Below, piece by piece: positions 10,777 through 23,060 of a stretch of DNA of 64,000 bases. The notes below the pieces were generated by a model. The model searched no databases. It saw nothing but the letters and a program-made list of their open reading frames with translations, and was not told the origin of the DNA. Position numbers and translations under genes: made by a program. Origin of the DNA: Micropterix aruncella. Taxonomy: Eukaryota > Arthropoda > Insecta > Lepidoptera > Micropterigidae. Within the stretch, counting starts at the first letter, position 1. Each line of letters starts with the position of its first letter. The stretch spans positions 30,469,985 to 30,533,984 of the forward strand of contig OX155963.1 of assembly GCA_944548615.1 (NCBI GenBank). Reading direction: 5' to 3'.

Positions 10777-11470
10777 GCTGTGCTGTGCAGCGAAAGCCAT
10801 TTTGACGTTTGCGGTGCGACGTTAAAGGGGAGGCTGTGCGTCCGGCGACCGCTTTTTCGGGCGCTGTCGGCGTGGGTGAGCCCCGCGGCGAGGGCCACTG
10901 AGGGCGAGTCGCAAGTTTGCGGAGGATTCTCGCTAAACTCATTTGTGAGAGGTGCGCCCACGCCTTCGCCTTCACTGTCTTGGCCGCGACGCGGTGTGCG
11001 CCGGCTGAGTGGCGTGCGCGACGCTGCGCGCGAGTCCGCAGACCTGCGGGCAGGCGCGATACGCGTAGTGGGCCGGCATAGCAGCGCCGCAGTTTCGTCG
11101 GCGTTGGAGTCGCAAGGAGGAGTGCCTGCGCGGAGTGCGAGCTTGCGTTCCGAAGTTTTTCCTTGCGATTCGGGGATGGCGGCAAGTGATCCGGGGGGGG
11201 AGGCGATCCCTTCGGGAGGTCGCCTCGCATCCCGCGGTCCCCCCCCGCCGGCCCCCCGCCCCCCGCCCCCCACTTCACCGCGAGGTTCGGTGGCCGGGGC
11301 GGTTTCAGGCGCGGTGTCCCCTGGGCGAGGCGCGGGGGCCTTCCCGCCCCTGCCGGTGCCCTCGCGGGTGAGTGGAGGTCCGGGGGTGGCGAGACCTCGC
11401 CGCCCCCCCCCTTCCCCCCCTGCGAGCCGCTGCCCCGGCGTCGCCGCGCCGTGCGGAAGGGGAGGTTGCA

Positions 11471-12820
11471 ATGATGACTCGCGCGAAGCGAAGATTGAAA
11501 AAGAAAACCCCTCCGAAGGCCAAACGAGCGAATATGGAGTGCAGCGACGAGGACGGCGAGAGGGAGACGGACACTGACACTGCGGGCGTCGGGGCGAGGG
11601 CCACCGCCCCCCCTTCTACCAGAGCTGTTGGTTCCCGCGCGCCCGCGGTGGCTGTGTCTACTCCTCCACCTGCTAGCGAGGCTAAGTTGGCGGTAAGTGG
11701 GGTGGAGGACGCGTTGGCCCGTATGGCGGCCATCACCTGCGAGGGGGATACCCCGACCCGCTGCCGCCTAACGGCGGATCAGAAGATGAGGTTGGCCGGG
11801 GAGACAGCGTGCATCCTGGGCCTGGTGTCCAGGCTTGCCTGCGATCTCGCTGCCGCCCACGGGCGGCTCGGGATCGCAGATGAGATCCTGGGGGGGATGA
11901 GATCGATGGAGGTCTCGGTGAGGGAACTGGTGGCAAGACCAGCCCCCTCGCTGGCTTCCACCCCGAGCTCGTCCTCGCCCTCTTATGGGGATGCCCTTAA
12001 GAGGGGTATCAACCTTCAGGTCGCGGGGAATCGGACCAGGGAGGTGCCTCCAAAGAGGCCCTCGGTCCTTATCTACCCCGCGATTGAGGATGCCGCAGCC
12101 ACCTCGGAGGCGACCAAAGCGGCTCTTTTAAAGGCACTTGACCCTGCGGCCGACGGTTTCCGGCCGGTCACCGTGAGGAAGGTTGCTCGGGCCGGCGTGC
12201 TGGTCCAGACCTCTACTCCTGGGGGTCTGGAAAGAGTGAAGGCCGCGGGCGAGAAACTTCGCGGTGCGGGGCTGAGGGCCGTCGAACCGCAGGGTCGATT
12301 TCCGCGGATTGTTATCCACGACATTCCGCGGGACCTAAAGGAAGGAGAGGTAAAGGAGCTTATTTGGTCGCAGAACCTCGAGGGCCGCTGCTCGGTGGAT
12401 AAGTCAACTGCGCTAGGCTCGACCCGCCGGGCGTTCGCGTTCGGCCAGAGGGACGGCCCTGTCGTCCAAAGTGTTTGGATCGTGCACCCGGCGGTGCGAG
12501 CGGTGCTTGTGGCGGAGGGGAGAGTGTTCCTGGACTGGGACTCTTGCAGAGTGCGTGACTACATCGGGGCGGTAAGGTGTTTCCGCTGCCACAATTTCGG
12601 GCACACCCAGGGGAAGTGCTCGCAGGAGGTAGTCTGCGGACATTGCGCCGGCAAGGGACACGAGAGGTCGGCTTGCCCTGCTAAGGAGGCACCCCCCAAG
12701 TGTGCCACATGCTCGGGTCTGCGAAAGGAAGCAGCTCACGTGACGGGCTCGTCGGGCTGTCCGGCCTATCAGCGCGCGGTGGACAGGGAGATAGCCACCA
12801 CGAACTATGGCGGGGCATAG
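11471..12820 (+). CDS. R1-type ORF1 (nucleic-acid-binding Gag-like protein)
   Basis: This encodes the 449-residue RNA-binding protein that packages the element's RNA. I start it at the tandem ATGs at 11471 (MMTRAKRRLKKK), because the upstream in-frame extension to 11372 lies in the proline- and glycine-rich 5' leader. The N-terminus is strongly basic, followed by an acidic patch and an Ala/Pro/Thr-rich region. The middle third carries the ORF1 domain of the R1 family. The C-terminal part, from about residue 370, has three zinc knuckles: CFRCHNFGHTQGKC, CGHCAGKGHERSAC and a longer-spaced CATC...H...C. The stop overlaps the ORF2 start by 14 bases (12807-12820), which suggests ORF2 is translated by reinitiation or termination coupling. 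No frameshift is seen. Confidence 0.88.
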   Translation: MMTRAKRRLKKKTPPKAKRANMECSDEDGERETDTDTAGVGARATAPPSTRAVGSRAPAVAVSTPPPASEAKLAVSGVEDALARMAAITCEGDTPTRCRLTADQKMRLAGETACILGLVSRLACDLAAAHGRLGIADEILGGMRSMEVSVRELVARPAPSLASTPSSSSPSYGDALKRGINLQVAGNRTREVPPKRPSVLIYPAIEDAAATSEATKAALLKALDPAADGFRPVTVRKVARAGVLVQTSTPGGLERVKAAGEKLRGAGLRAVEPQGRFPRIVIHDIPRDLKEGEVKELIWSQNLEGRCSVDKSTALGSTRRAFAFGQRDGPVVQSVWIVHPAVRAVLVAEGRVFLDWDSCRVRDYIGAVRCFRCHNFGHTQGKCSQEVVCGHCAGKGHERSACPAKEAPPKCATCSGLRKEAAHVTGSSGCPAYQRAVDREIATTNYGGA

Positions 12821-15800
12821 TCCCCAACTAATGATAAGTTGCGCGCAACTGAATCTGCAGAGAAGCCGGGCTGTAACGGCCGAATTCGGTCGCACGCTTG
12901 AGACGATGGGTATTGGAGTGGCGTTTGTGCAGGAGCAGTACACGTTCCTCGGTAAAACCCGGGGTATAGACGGGCGGTGCGTTGTGCTCGAGAAGGGGCA
13001 CCGACCCATGGCAGGGATCGCGGTGAGTTCGTCTCTCCCGCCTCCCCTGTTCCTGGATCGGCTCTCCAGTGAGCACCTCGCCTGCGCGTCCATAGTTATC
13101 AACGATGTGGACTGCTACTTGATCAGCGTCTATTTCCAGTTTGGCGAGGCTGTGGACGCCTACATTGCTGAACTCGCCGCGGCCCTTGACGCTCTTCGGG
13201 GTCGGCCGGTAGTGGTAGCGGGCGATTTTAATGCCCGCTCCCCGTCCTGGCACGACGACGGCAACCTGGACCGCCTGGACAGGGTCGCGAAGGGAAGAGC
13301 CGAGGCTGTCGAGGAGCTGATAGCGACCTATGGGTTGCATATTGTCAACTCCCCCGGGCAGCCCCGGACCTTCTGTGGCCCCGGCGGGTCCAGCAATGTG
13401 GATTTGACGCTGTGCTCCCCTGGATTCGCCCGGGAGATGATGAACTGGACCGTCCACGAATCGTCGTCTTCCTCAGACCATAGACTAGTGACCTTCGACA
13501 TTGGCCGCCGTGTGAATCCCCCGTCCCCCTCGGAATGGGCGTACCGCACCTCGGATGTGGACTGGGACCGTTTTGGGGAGTCCCTCTGTGAGAGGCTCTC
13601 CCGGTTCCCGTCCCCTCACTCCAATTCGGCCGAGGCACTTAGTGTTGCACTTCATGAGGCAGTTGCCTCGGCCTGCGAGTCGGTCCTCGGTCGGAGGAGG
13701 CCCTTCGGCGGCTTTACGGCCCCGTGGTGGTCTCCGGAAATATCCGACCTTCGCAGGTGCTTCCGGCAAGCGTACCGCCGCATGGGGGAAGCCCGCAGGG
13801 GTTCTCTTCCCCCTGAGCGTGTTGAGGTACTTCGGGAGTCCCTGAGATCGGCTCGGAGCGTCTACCACGCCGCTATTAGGCGTGCCAAGACTGATTCCTG
13901 GCGTACATGGGTTAGCGAAGTTGGAAATGCAAACCCATGGGACATGAAGAACGTCATCGACAAAGGTGCCAAGCGGGGTGGGAACTACCTCTCTAGCATT
14001 GTCGAGGGTACTTCCGCCCCGCTTGACACCGAAGGCACTCTTTCAGTTCTCCTCGGTTCTTTGTGTCCATCGGATCGGAATGACAATGACGATCCCCACC
14101 ACGCGCAGTTGCGGCGGCTTATTGCCGTAGACTCGCGCGTACCTGATCTGTCAGAGGTAACAGCGGACGAGGTCGGCACCATCATCGGGTCGCTATCGCG
14201 CAGAAAGGCACCGGGGATAGACAACTTTACGTCTGATATAGTGAAGCGGGTGTGGGAATTCGCAAGATGGGAGGTGACTGTCCTGATGCAGAAATGCATT
14301 AGGGACGGTCATTTCCCATTATGCTGGAAGGCTGGCCTCCTGCGGGTGATTCCCAAAGGTAACGACAAGCCGCGCTCGGATCCGAAAGCGTACAGGCCCA
14401 TCACGCTCCTTCCCATAATGGGTAAGGTGCTCGAAGTGCTTGTGCGCGAACGGCTGGAGAGGACTCTGTCTCCCCAGAACGAGCGTCAGTTTGGCTTTAC
14501 CCGAGGGAAAAGCACGGAGGACGCCATCCTGTTTGCGAAAAACTGGGTCCGCAACTACGACGGCCGCTACGTGGTAGGCGTATTTTTGGATATCTCCGGT
14601 GCATTCGACAACGCGTGGTGGCCGATGCTTATATGCAAGCTCCGCGCCCGCCTGTGCCCGAACAATTTGTTGAAAGTAGTGAGGAGCTACTTTTCAAACA
14701 GATCTGTCACTCTGAGGTACGGCCCGACCAGCGTCACCAAAACCCCGACCATGGGCTGTCCACAGGGGTCAGTGTTGGGTCCTAGCCTTTGGAACATTCT
14801 CTTTGATGATTTCCTCGGTCTACCTTACCCGGAGGGGTGCACCGTCAGCGCTTATGCAGACGACGCTCTTCTCCTGGTGGGCGGCAGGAGTCGCGCAGAG
14901 GTCGAGAGAAGGGTGGCTGACTCGCTGGACCTGATCCTCGGATGGGGTCAGCGAAACAGACTCACCTTCTCTCCGACGAAAACTCAGGCGCTTCTCCTGA
15001 AGGGACATCTTAAGCGGAACCCTGTCATCAGGATGAACGGTCGCCCGGTATCCTTCCCGGCCACCGTTCGATACCTGGGGGTGACGCTTACGGCTTCCCT
15101 TTCCTTTCTTTCGCACGCAAAGATTACAGCCGAAAAATCCCGGGATCTATTCTTTGCGCTCCGCGGAGTGAGTCGGGCCGACTGGGGAATTCGTTTCCCG
15201 GCGGTCATGACTATCTATAAGGGCGTCTTCGTCCCGCGTGCGACTTATGCCGCACGCGCTTGGACGGAGTCTGCTGTTCCTGAGGCGACGCGTGTCGCGC
15301 TGCTGCGCGGACAGCGCATCCCTCTCGTGGCCCTGACCGGGGCGTACAGAACGACGTCCACTCTTGCGTTACCCGTCATCGCTGGCGTTCTGCCGATTGA
15401 CCTGGAGATTCTGGAGCGTGCAGCGTTGTCGCGGTACCGCCGGGGCGAGCCGGTAGTCCTTCATGGCCTGTCGATCGACCCGGTGGCGCACCGAGCTGGG
15501 GAGTTTGCCCGCCTGATTCGGGTGGAGTCCTTGCGTGTCTGGCAGGCTAGATGGGACGCCGGGGGTACGGGCCGCCTCACCCATTGCTTTTTCCCGTCCG
15601 TCGCAGTGCGGATGGCAAATTCGTTTCTGCGGTTCGACCACCATACCACGCAGCTGGTTGGGGGCCACGGAGAGTTCAGAGCCAAACTATTTGACTTTGG
15701 ACTTGCCGATGACCCCCGATGCGCCTGTGGGTATGGTCGCCAAACTGCGGAACACGTAATTTGGTCTTGCCCAATTCTAGCGGCTGCACGGGAGAAATTG

Positions 15801-15974
15801 ATGGATGCAGTGGGCGCGTGCGTTGGGCGCTCTCCGATTTGGTACCCGGATCTGGTCAGTTGTAGGAGCTGCTTCCAGTCGTTTGGCGAGCTTGTGGAGC
15901 ACTGGGTGGCTTCTTGGGAAAGCATGAGGCCTCGGGATACCCCCCAGGGGGTACCCTCTTCCTTGGTGGCGTGA
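12807..15974 (+). CDS. R1-type ORF2 (endonuclease plus reverse transcriptase)
   Basis: This encodes a 1055-residue polyprotein that nicks the target and copies the RNA by target-primed reverse transcription. Residues 1-235 form the APE-type endonuclease: QLNLQRS near residue 14, GDFNARS at 139-145 and SSSDHRLVTF ending near 230, with the catalytic Asp-His pair at 224-225. The RT begins near 470 (RRKAPGIDNF), with YRPITLLPIMGK, FGFTRGKSTEDA, FLDISGAFDNAWW, GCPQGSVLGP and the catalytic AYADD with YADD at 683-686. Near the C-terminus is the CxC...H...C finger CACGYGRQTAEHVIWSC, typical of the R1 clade. The ATG at 12807 lies inside the ORF1 stop region. There are no stops or frameshifts. All key residues I can check are present. 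Confidence 0.92.
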   Translation: MAGHSPQLMISCAQLNLQRSRAVTAEFGRTLETMGIGVAFVQEQYTFLGKTRGIDGRCVVLEKGHRPMAGIAVSSSLPPPLFLDRLSSEHLACASIVINDVDCYLISVYFQFGEAVDAYIAELAAALDALRGRPVVVAGDFNARSPSWHDDGNLDRLDRVAKGRAEAVEELIATYGLHIVNSPGQPRTFCGPGGSSNVDLTLCSPGFAREMMNWTVHESSSSSDHRLVTFDIGRRVNPPSPSEWAYRTSDVDWDRFGESLCERLSRFPSPHSNSAEALSVALHEAVASACESVLGRRRPFGGFTAPWWSPEISDLRRCFRQAYRRMGEARRGSLPPERVEVLRESLRSARSVYHAAIRRAKTDSWRTWVSEVGNANPWDMKNVIDKGAKRGGNYLSSIVEGTSAPLDTEGTLSVLLGSLCPSDRNDNDDPHHAQLRRLIAVDSRVPDLSEVTADEVGTIIGSLSRRKAPGIDNFTSDIVKRVWEFARWEVTVLMQKCIRDGHFPLCWKAGLLRVIPKGNDKPRSDPKAYRPITLLPIMGKVLEVLVRERLERTLSPQNERQFGFTRGKSTEDAILFAKNWVRNYDGRYVVGVFLDISGAFDNAWWPMLICKLRARLCPNNLLKVVRSYFSNRSVTLRYGPTSVTKTPTMGCPQGSVLGPSLWNILFDDFLGLPYPEGCTVSAYADDALLLVGGRSRAEVERRVADSLDLILGWGQRNRLTFSPTKTQALLLKGHLKRNPVIRMNGRPVSFPATVRYLGVTLTASLSFLSHAKITAEKSRDLFFALRGVSRADWGIRFPAVMTIYKGVFVPRATYAARAWTESAVPEATRVALLRGQRIPLVALTGAYRTTSTLALPVIAGVLPIDLEILERAALSRYRRGEPVVLHGLSIDPVAHRAGEFARLIRVESLRVWQARWDAGGTGRLTHCFFPSVAVRMANSFLRFDHHTTQLVGGHGEFRAKLFDFGLADDPRCACGYGRQTAEHVIWSCPILAAAREKLMDAVGACVGRSPIWYPDLVSCRSCFQSFGELVEHWVASWESMRPRDTPQGVPSSLVA

Positions 15975-16459
15975 TTCGGCGGCTACTTCCAGCCCGAAGT
16001 GCCCGTCTTTGTGTCCGTCTCTTTACCGCCCCGAAGGGCGTTTCGTTCTTTGCAGGATCCAGGGATTCGTCCCCCCCGTGGCTGCTCCGAGACCTGCCCA
16101 CGGACCGTGCGCCTCCACCATCATCGTTTCTGGAGCGTCCTCTACCCCGCTTACCGGCCCTAAATTTGTTATTTGTTGTTTTATTTTTTTTATTTTGTGA
16201 TTATGGTAAATTTAGTATTATTTTTGTAAATTTTTACTTTGTAAATTCTTTTATTATTATAAATATATGGGTTCTCGGGGCGGTACGGGGGGGGGGGGGG
16301 TGGTTTACCCTATTTCACCCCCTGCGCGTTCTACCCTTCTGGTACGCGCAGGGTTGTCGTAGCACGACATCCCGGGCAGACAAGACGACCCTCGTCGTTA
16401 TAACTGCCCGGGCGGTGGGCGGGGTTTGCTGCCCTCACCTATCGCCTTGAAACTCTAAA
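15975..16459 (+). other. 3' UTR of the R1-type element
   Basis: This is non-coding, changing from GC-rich to a T-rich stretch (16165-16265), then a G run at 16289-16300 and a GC-rich end. It includes ccctgcgcgttctacccttc facing ggtacgcgcaggg at 16319-16352, which can form a hairpin. Such 3' structures are what the reverse transcriptase of R1-clade elements recognises; that role is inferred here. Confidence 0.5.
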
Positions 16460-16474
16460 CTGTCATTTTTATCA
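16460..16474 (+). repeat. Target-site duplication, right copy (15 bp)
   Basis: Identical to 10762-10776. It is followed by taaaattttatcg, which should be the original downstream flank. Confidence 0.8.
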
Positions 16475-18100
16475 TAAAATTTTATCGTACTTCGGGGGCA
16501 TGTATACCAACATAATAAAAAAAACGGCAATCGGACTCTCCGAACTCGCGAAATTGAAAAATCCCATTATTTTCTGAACACACCTCGTATATGCCACGCT
16601 TTGCGCGACCAATAAATTGTAATGATCTTATGCGAAACACTAAATGACATTCTAACTACACGCGCCTTCTCTATTTATTTCGACAAAAACACGAACACAA
16701 TAATTTTAACAAATTGTTAAGCGAAATTAACCGAAGTGATTATTTTTAAAATTATAATAATTTTCTATTGCCTATTTTTGTACACCGGACGTGGACAATC
16801 TACTTGTCAAAATTAAATAAAGGAAAGTGAAGTGGTTAAAAAACTCGCAATTCGTGGAAAGATGTAAATTCGCATGACTTTTAATAGCTCTTTCGAAACT
16901 GTCAAATTTCTCGTTTTGACGAAGACAAACACCGCGAGCTGTAAATGCGAGTAATTAGAAGGCTCACGTCACTCGGTTCACTCGACAGCTGTAGTAAGTC
17001 CATTAGCGAAATAGCGGGCGGTTAATTCACGTGCAGAGAGTTATACATATTTTCAGCTGTCACCGTTCATTCCGTTGCATTGCTCATCCGATGCATTCAT
17101 TGCTCGTAGAAAAAAACCAGTACGCAAACAGTGCACGCCACGCTTCACTCATCCTTTCAAATTTATCGTCGCTCTCCCGACTGCCTGTCGTAACTATAGA
17201 TATATATTTTTTACAGAAAATATCTAGCATCTCATACAGACATAATTATATTGTCAATTTATAGGGAGGGCTTATTACAACCGAAGATGTAATTCTGCGC
17301 CCACAAAGAGTTGTTTTTTTTTTGTATTTTTCAAACTTGTATTATATAGGTTAGAATAGTAACTATCCACAAACATTTTTTGCAAATCAGTACAGGTTAG
17401 CTCTAGAATATTTTATATCTTTTTGTTATATTATGTCCTTATTGATGTAAAATAATATATTGATCGCCAGACGTACTTTTCTCAAAACACATTTCGACAG
17501 AAAGGAAGGTAGACGAGAGAAACAGAGACACAGGAGAGATAGAGAGAAATATAGGAGTTAAATAGGATACATTCAATTGACTACATACATACATTACACC
17601 ATAAGGAAACGGACACTTCCAAAAGGGCGGATACATTTCATAGGCTAAATTGAAGTGCTAGATGATGTAATAAATTTAATACGTACTTCCTCATTTGTTA
17701 CTGATTTTACTATCGTATGAATCGATTTTTAAAAAAAATACGTTATTTTTACTCTTAACGAGAATACTTTCATTTAATTGGCTTTCGTTATTATCATAGA
17801 CTAGTGATCCAGGAATTAGCGGATTTTTGATAAAAAGTTTGGTAGTATAAGAGATTATTGGGTTACTTTATGCTTTTTGGGTCGCTGAATCTGGTCGAAA
17901 TAAATGTCGAATAACCCATCCTAACGTTAAAGGACAATGTGCAAAAATGTATGGGCGCTGGGCTCACCTCTCCAATAACAATAACTTATTTACCATTGGA
18001 AAAATCTATTTATCTATAATATTTATGACTACTTAAGACTACTTAAACTTACCTCAATTATGAGCCGTTTTGGAGTTTTGAAGTTTGGAATCTTCTTAAA
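16475..18100. other. AT-rich spacer, nothing recognised
   Basis: No coding signal beyond chance ORFs. 16880-17160 has somewhat higher GC and several short inverted motifs, but no splice-bounded ORF or promoter that I can support. Confidence 0.45.
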
Positions 18101-18108
18101 TATGTTAG

Positions 18109-19935
<1,827 letters not shown>

Positions 19936-20835
19936 TTTAGTTTTTTATATTTTCTTTAAAACTGAAAACATTTCTGTTATTGTGATAATGGCTAGGATAA
20001 TGTGATAGGCTTATGTTTGTTTAGAAATAAGTTATGTATTTTTTTGTTGTTAGTTTATTGTTGTTGTTGCTGTTGCAGTTGTTGTAGTTAGTTGTGTTTA
20101 GTTATAGTTATATGGCTGCAATTATGATTATAACCTTTAGTTCTTTTATCAATAAGTAGATTTTATAAATAAATTAAATTTGGGTGATCCATATCTAGAT
20201 GCTGATGCTGCAAGCCAAGAGACGTCAGACAGATGTCGAACTGACAGTGCTGCAAATCTAGATGCCGGCAAATTTCGATGTCCCTGTCTACAATGCGGTG
20301 GTGGGTGGGTGACGACCGCGATGCTCGAAGTGAGTGACGCTTGGCGGTTGAGTTAGCACTTGGCAGTCAGTCAGTAGTCAGTCAGTTCAGTATGTATGTG
20401 TTGATGTGTTCCGTTGGTTTGGTCTCGCACCACCGCCTGCATACAGCTCACTGCGCGACAACTGCCAAGCCAAGCACATTACAGGGTGACCACGACTTTT
20501 CGAGACACTCGCGTGATGCGTGTCTCTAACAATTTGAGTTTCTTCGTCTCTTACCACTAACGAGACTATTATGAAGTACTGAAATTTCTACTTAGATTTT
20601 ACATGTCTATCTACAAATTGCTTTCCGGTCGCCATCAACCGATGTAGTAAAAGATTCGTCTGATCAACAATCGTTTTATTCTCATCGCCAAATCAAGACA
20701 CGATAATCACAGGAAACCATTCCCAGCCCCGTGTTATTTTCGTTATATAAATCGTATTTACATATACTTGCTCTTCTCTATCTCGTATTCTCTCAATTAA
20801 CACCGTCCTATCTCCACGAGATTTTCGAACCATTA

Positions 20836-20935
20836 AGTTCTCACGGTATAGGCATTCCTACACTTGGATGCGTCACAAAATTAAATGCAAAAAAAAATTG
20901 TTATTAAAAACAACTATCATGATAGTTGTCACCCT
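20836..20935 (-). repeat. Dispersed repeat X, partial copy
   Basis: It contains ggcattcctacacttggatg, cgtcacaaaattaaatgc and aactatcatgatagttg, matching repeat X at 2640-2968 in reverse orientation and 46692 onward in the same orientation. Confidence 0.7.
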
Positions 20936-20984
20936 CTGACAATTTGCCTAAAATTCCTTGTCACAATACTGATTTCTACTACTA

Positions 20985-21115
20985 CTCTTTCTGTATCCAT
21001 GATGCAAGACTCCGAAACGACCTCCAAACGAATATACCAAAATCGCCTACTTTAGAATCATTCAAGACTCACCTCTAAAAGTACAACTTTTTATGAAGTA
21101 ACCACTCCCCTTTCT
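20985..21115 (+). pseudogene. LINE 3'-end fragment
   Basis: One frame reads IHDARLRNDLQTNIPKSPTL followed by ESFKTHL and a stop. This has the form of the last residues of many LINE ORF2 proteins (LP...S...FK..L). It is too short to classify. Confidence 0.4.
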
Positions 21116-22699
21116 CTCTCCTTTCTCTCCCAATGTCTTCTCCTCGGACATTCTTGGTTTTAAAAATATAGTAGTTTGTATTTTGAACAGACAAACTAAT
21201 TTGTTTAACAAGGAAATATATTAAAAAGAATGAAAAACACGACTGCCATTACAGAAAGTGAACTATTGTATTCATAATTATTTTCATTACGGTTTTTTTT
21301 TATGAAATATTTGTGGTTTATGTATTTATCTATATAGATAGATGTATATTTCCGGAATATACTTAATGAGTCCTTTCATTTAAGACTAAACACGATATAT
21401 TTGTTATTTTATTGACATTTGGACATTTAGACAACTACTTAGACTTAATAATATTTGAACAGTTAAGGTACCCTATGGCACTCGGGATGACAACAGTTCT
21501 AAAAAATACCACACACTTTTAAATCGGTATAAGTGTTTAGAAGTTATGGTGGAAGAAAGAAACGAAAAAACATACAAGATGAAGCCTGAACACATAACAC
21601 TCCTTTTTTGTTGGGCTGTCGTGTAATAATTAATATTTATATCCACGGCGTGCGCATGCACTACTACACTGTGATTAGGTTAGTTATAAGATATTTCTAT
21701 ATGACAATAAGCTCGCCTTTTTGTATATTAATTTTTAAGTGCAAATAAAGAGTTTATTATTATTATTAATAATAATAAATCGTGTTTTGGCTAACACATA
21801 ATAACCAAGGTCATGCTATTTTGGGGCGTGGCCTAACTGTTTTGTTCGCTGTTTTTGTTTACCGAGTCGAATGGCTAACTTTCCCAGCATTTGCCTGCCG
21901 CCGGGGGGGGGGGGGGGACAATATCATTCATTTCGTATTTGTGCTCGGCAGAGACACATCTCGTCAAATCTTTTTGATTGTTGTATTGTTGTTGTAGTTT
22001 ATCGTTTTAATGGAGTGAAATAAAGAAAATATTTTGTATTTTATACAACTGATACGGGAAAGACCGGTATTTGGGAAGCTACATCCAACAAAAATAAATA
22101 TAAAAATCTATATGCTTTTCTCATATCAATCTCATGTTGAAAGATATGGCTGTAGGTATGGTCTTACACGAAATCTATTTCTATTTCTTCTGCCAAGAAC
22201 TAAATCTTCTATTGCCAAAAACGTTGACATGTCTTCCTCGTCGGAACTCATTAACACGCTTTTATTAGGTCGACCTGTATGTAACTAACTATGTAATGGA
22301 ATCTAAGGTAACTAATTAAACCATCTTCCAAGGATCGTAGCGTCATGAAAATTGGCAGCTGTATGTAGTTCTGATGACAATACAATAATTTGGTACTGTC
22401 GAACTGATCTGATGATGGAGTCGGAAGATTTGAACTGGAACTTCATGATGGAACATCGTATCATAGCTGTGTTTGGACTTGTTAGAAAAGTCTTGGAATG
22501 AACTTTGACCACGATTGGGTTTCAAGGTCTGATGATGTGGTTTTTACGTGCATTTATAAAAGCGTGTTTTTAGTGTTTTTTTTAACTATTAATTTATTTT
22601 AGGTAGATAAGTTACAATATTCTATACTCGAAAATCGCAGTTGATGGCCTATTTGCTAAACATATTTTACTAACATCTTAGCAAAACAATATTTTATTC

Positions 22700-23060
22700 G
22701 TAACGTGGCGCAGCGGACCCGGCTTTATTGTCGTGTTTGTCTTCTGGTCATAACTATAACGTGACATAACCGATGTGACAGTGTTAATTAATCGGCCGTT
22801 TGTTGAATTAGTGGAGAAGGCCGCGTGGTGCGGGCGACTGCCGTGGCATGAGCCGGTGCGGGCGAAAGTGTTTTTTCCGTCGGTCGCGTCGCTCATATAA
22901 TTTCGGTTAAACGACCGATTAATCGGCGAGGAATTCGGTTTCGTTTTCGTCAACGACCGACCGCCGCTCGACGGCCATATTGGTCGGTGAGTGGCGTTTG
23001 CACGCTATCTAAGTACCTATGTATACTCTGCGCCTGAGCGGGCGATGCGTGCTTTTGCCT
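22700..23060 (+). promoter_or_regulatory. CpG-rich stretch, possible promoter or 5' UTR exon
   Basis: This island is rich in CG dinucleotides in otherwise AT-rich DNA, with many cgg, gcg and cga words, and ends in gccatattggtcg followed by gtgagtgg, a good splice donor at about 22987. It lies 7.3 kb upstream of the first recognised Clic exon and on the same strand. It could be the untranslated first exon of Clic, but it has no Clic coding sequence and no transcript evidence. Confidence 0.3.

Larger units (their letters stand above)
10777..16459 (+). mobile_element. Full-length R1-clade non-LTR retrotransposon
   Basis: This 5.68-kb element has a 5' UTR of about 690 bp (10777-11470), two overlapping open ORFs and a 3' UTR of about 485 bp. 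It is bounded by identical 15-bp repeats. ORF2 has an N-terminal APE-type endonuclease and a central reverse transcriptase, with no restriction-like endonuclease. ORF1 has three zinc knuckles. That domain set, and the RT blocks, place it in the R1 clade (R1/TRAS/SART/Waldo relatives). Its GC content is far above the flanks on both sides. There is no poly(A) tail at the 3' end. Both ORFs are open throughout, so it may be a recent copy. The target is unique DNA beside poly-C, not ribosomal or telomeric DNA. Confidence 0.85.
19950..22690. other. Mostly non-coding DNA with small repeat fragments
   Basis: No host exon was recognised. 20200-20520 is less AT-rich but has no supported ORF. 21903-21916 is a G run. 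22300-22530 has short ORFs with no motifs. The identifiable fragments inside are listed separately. Confidence 0.4.

Noticed and set aside
10635..11736. Long ORFs on both strands at the 5' end of the R1-type element
   Set aside because: They are shadows in a GC-rich leader and of ORF1; proline/arginine/alanine-rich with no domains, and the true ORF1 and ORF2 explain the region.
12413..15925. Several 70-230 residue ORFs antisense to ORF2
   Set aside because: They are antisense shadows of a GC-rich coding region with no recognisable domains.
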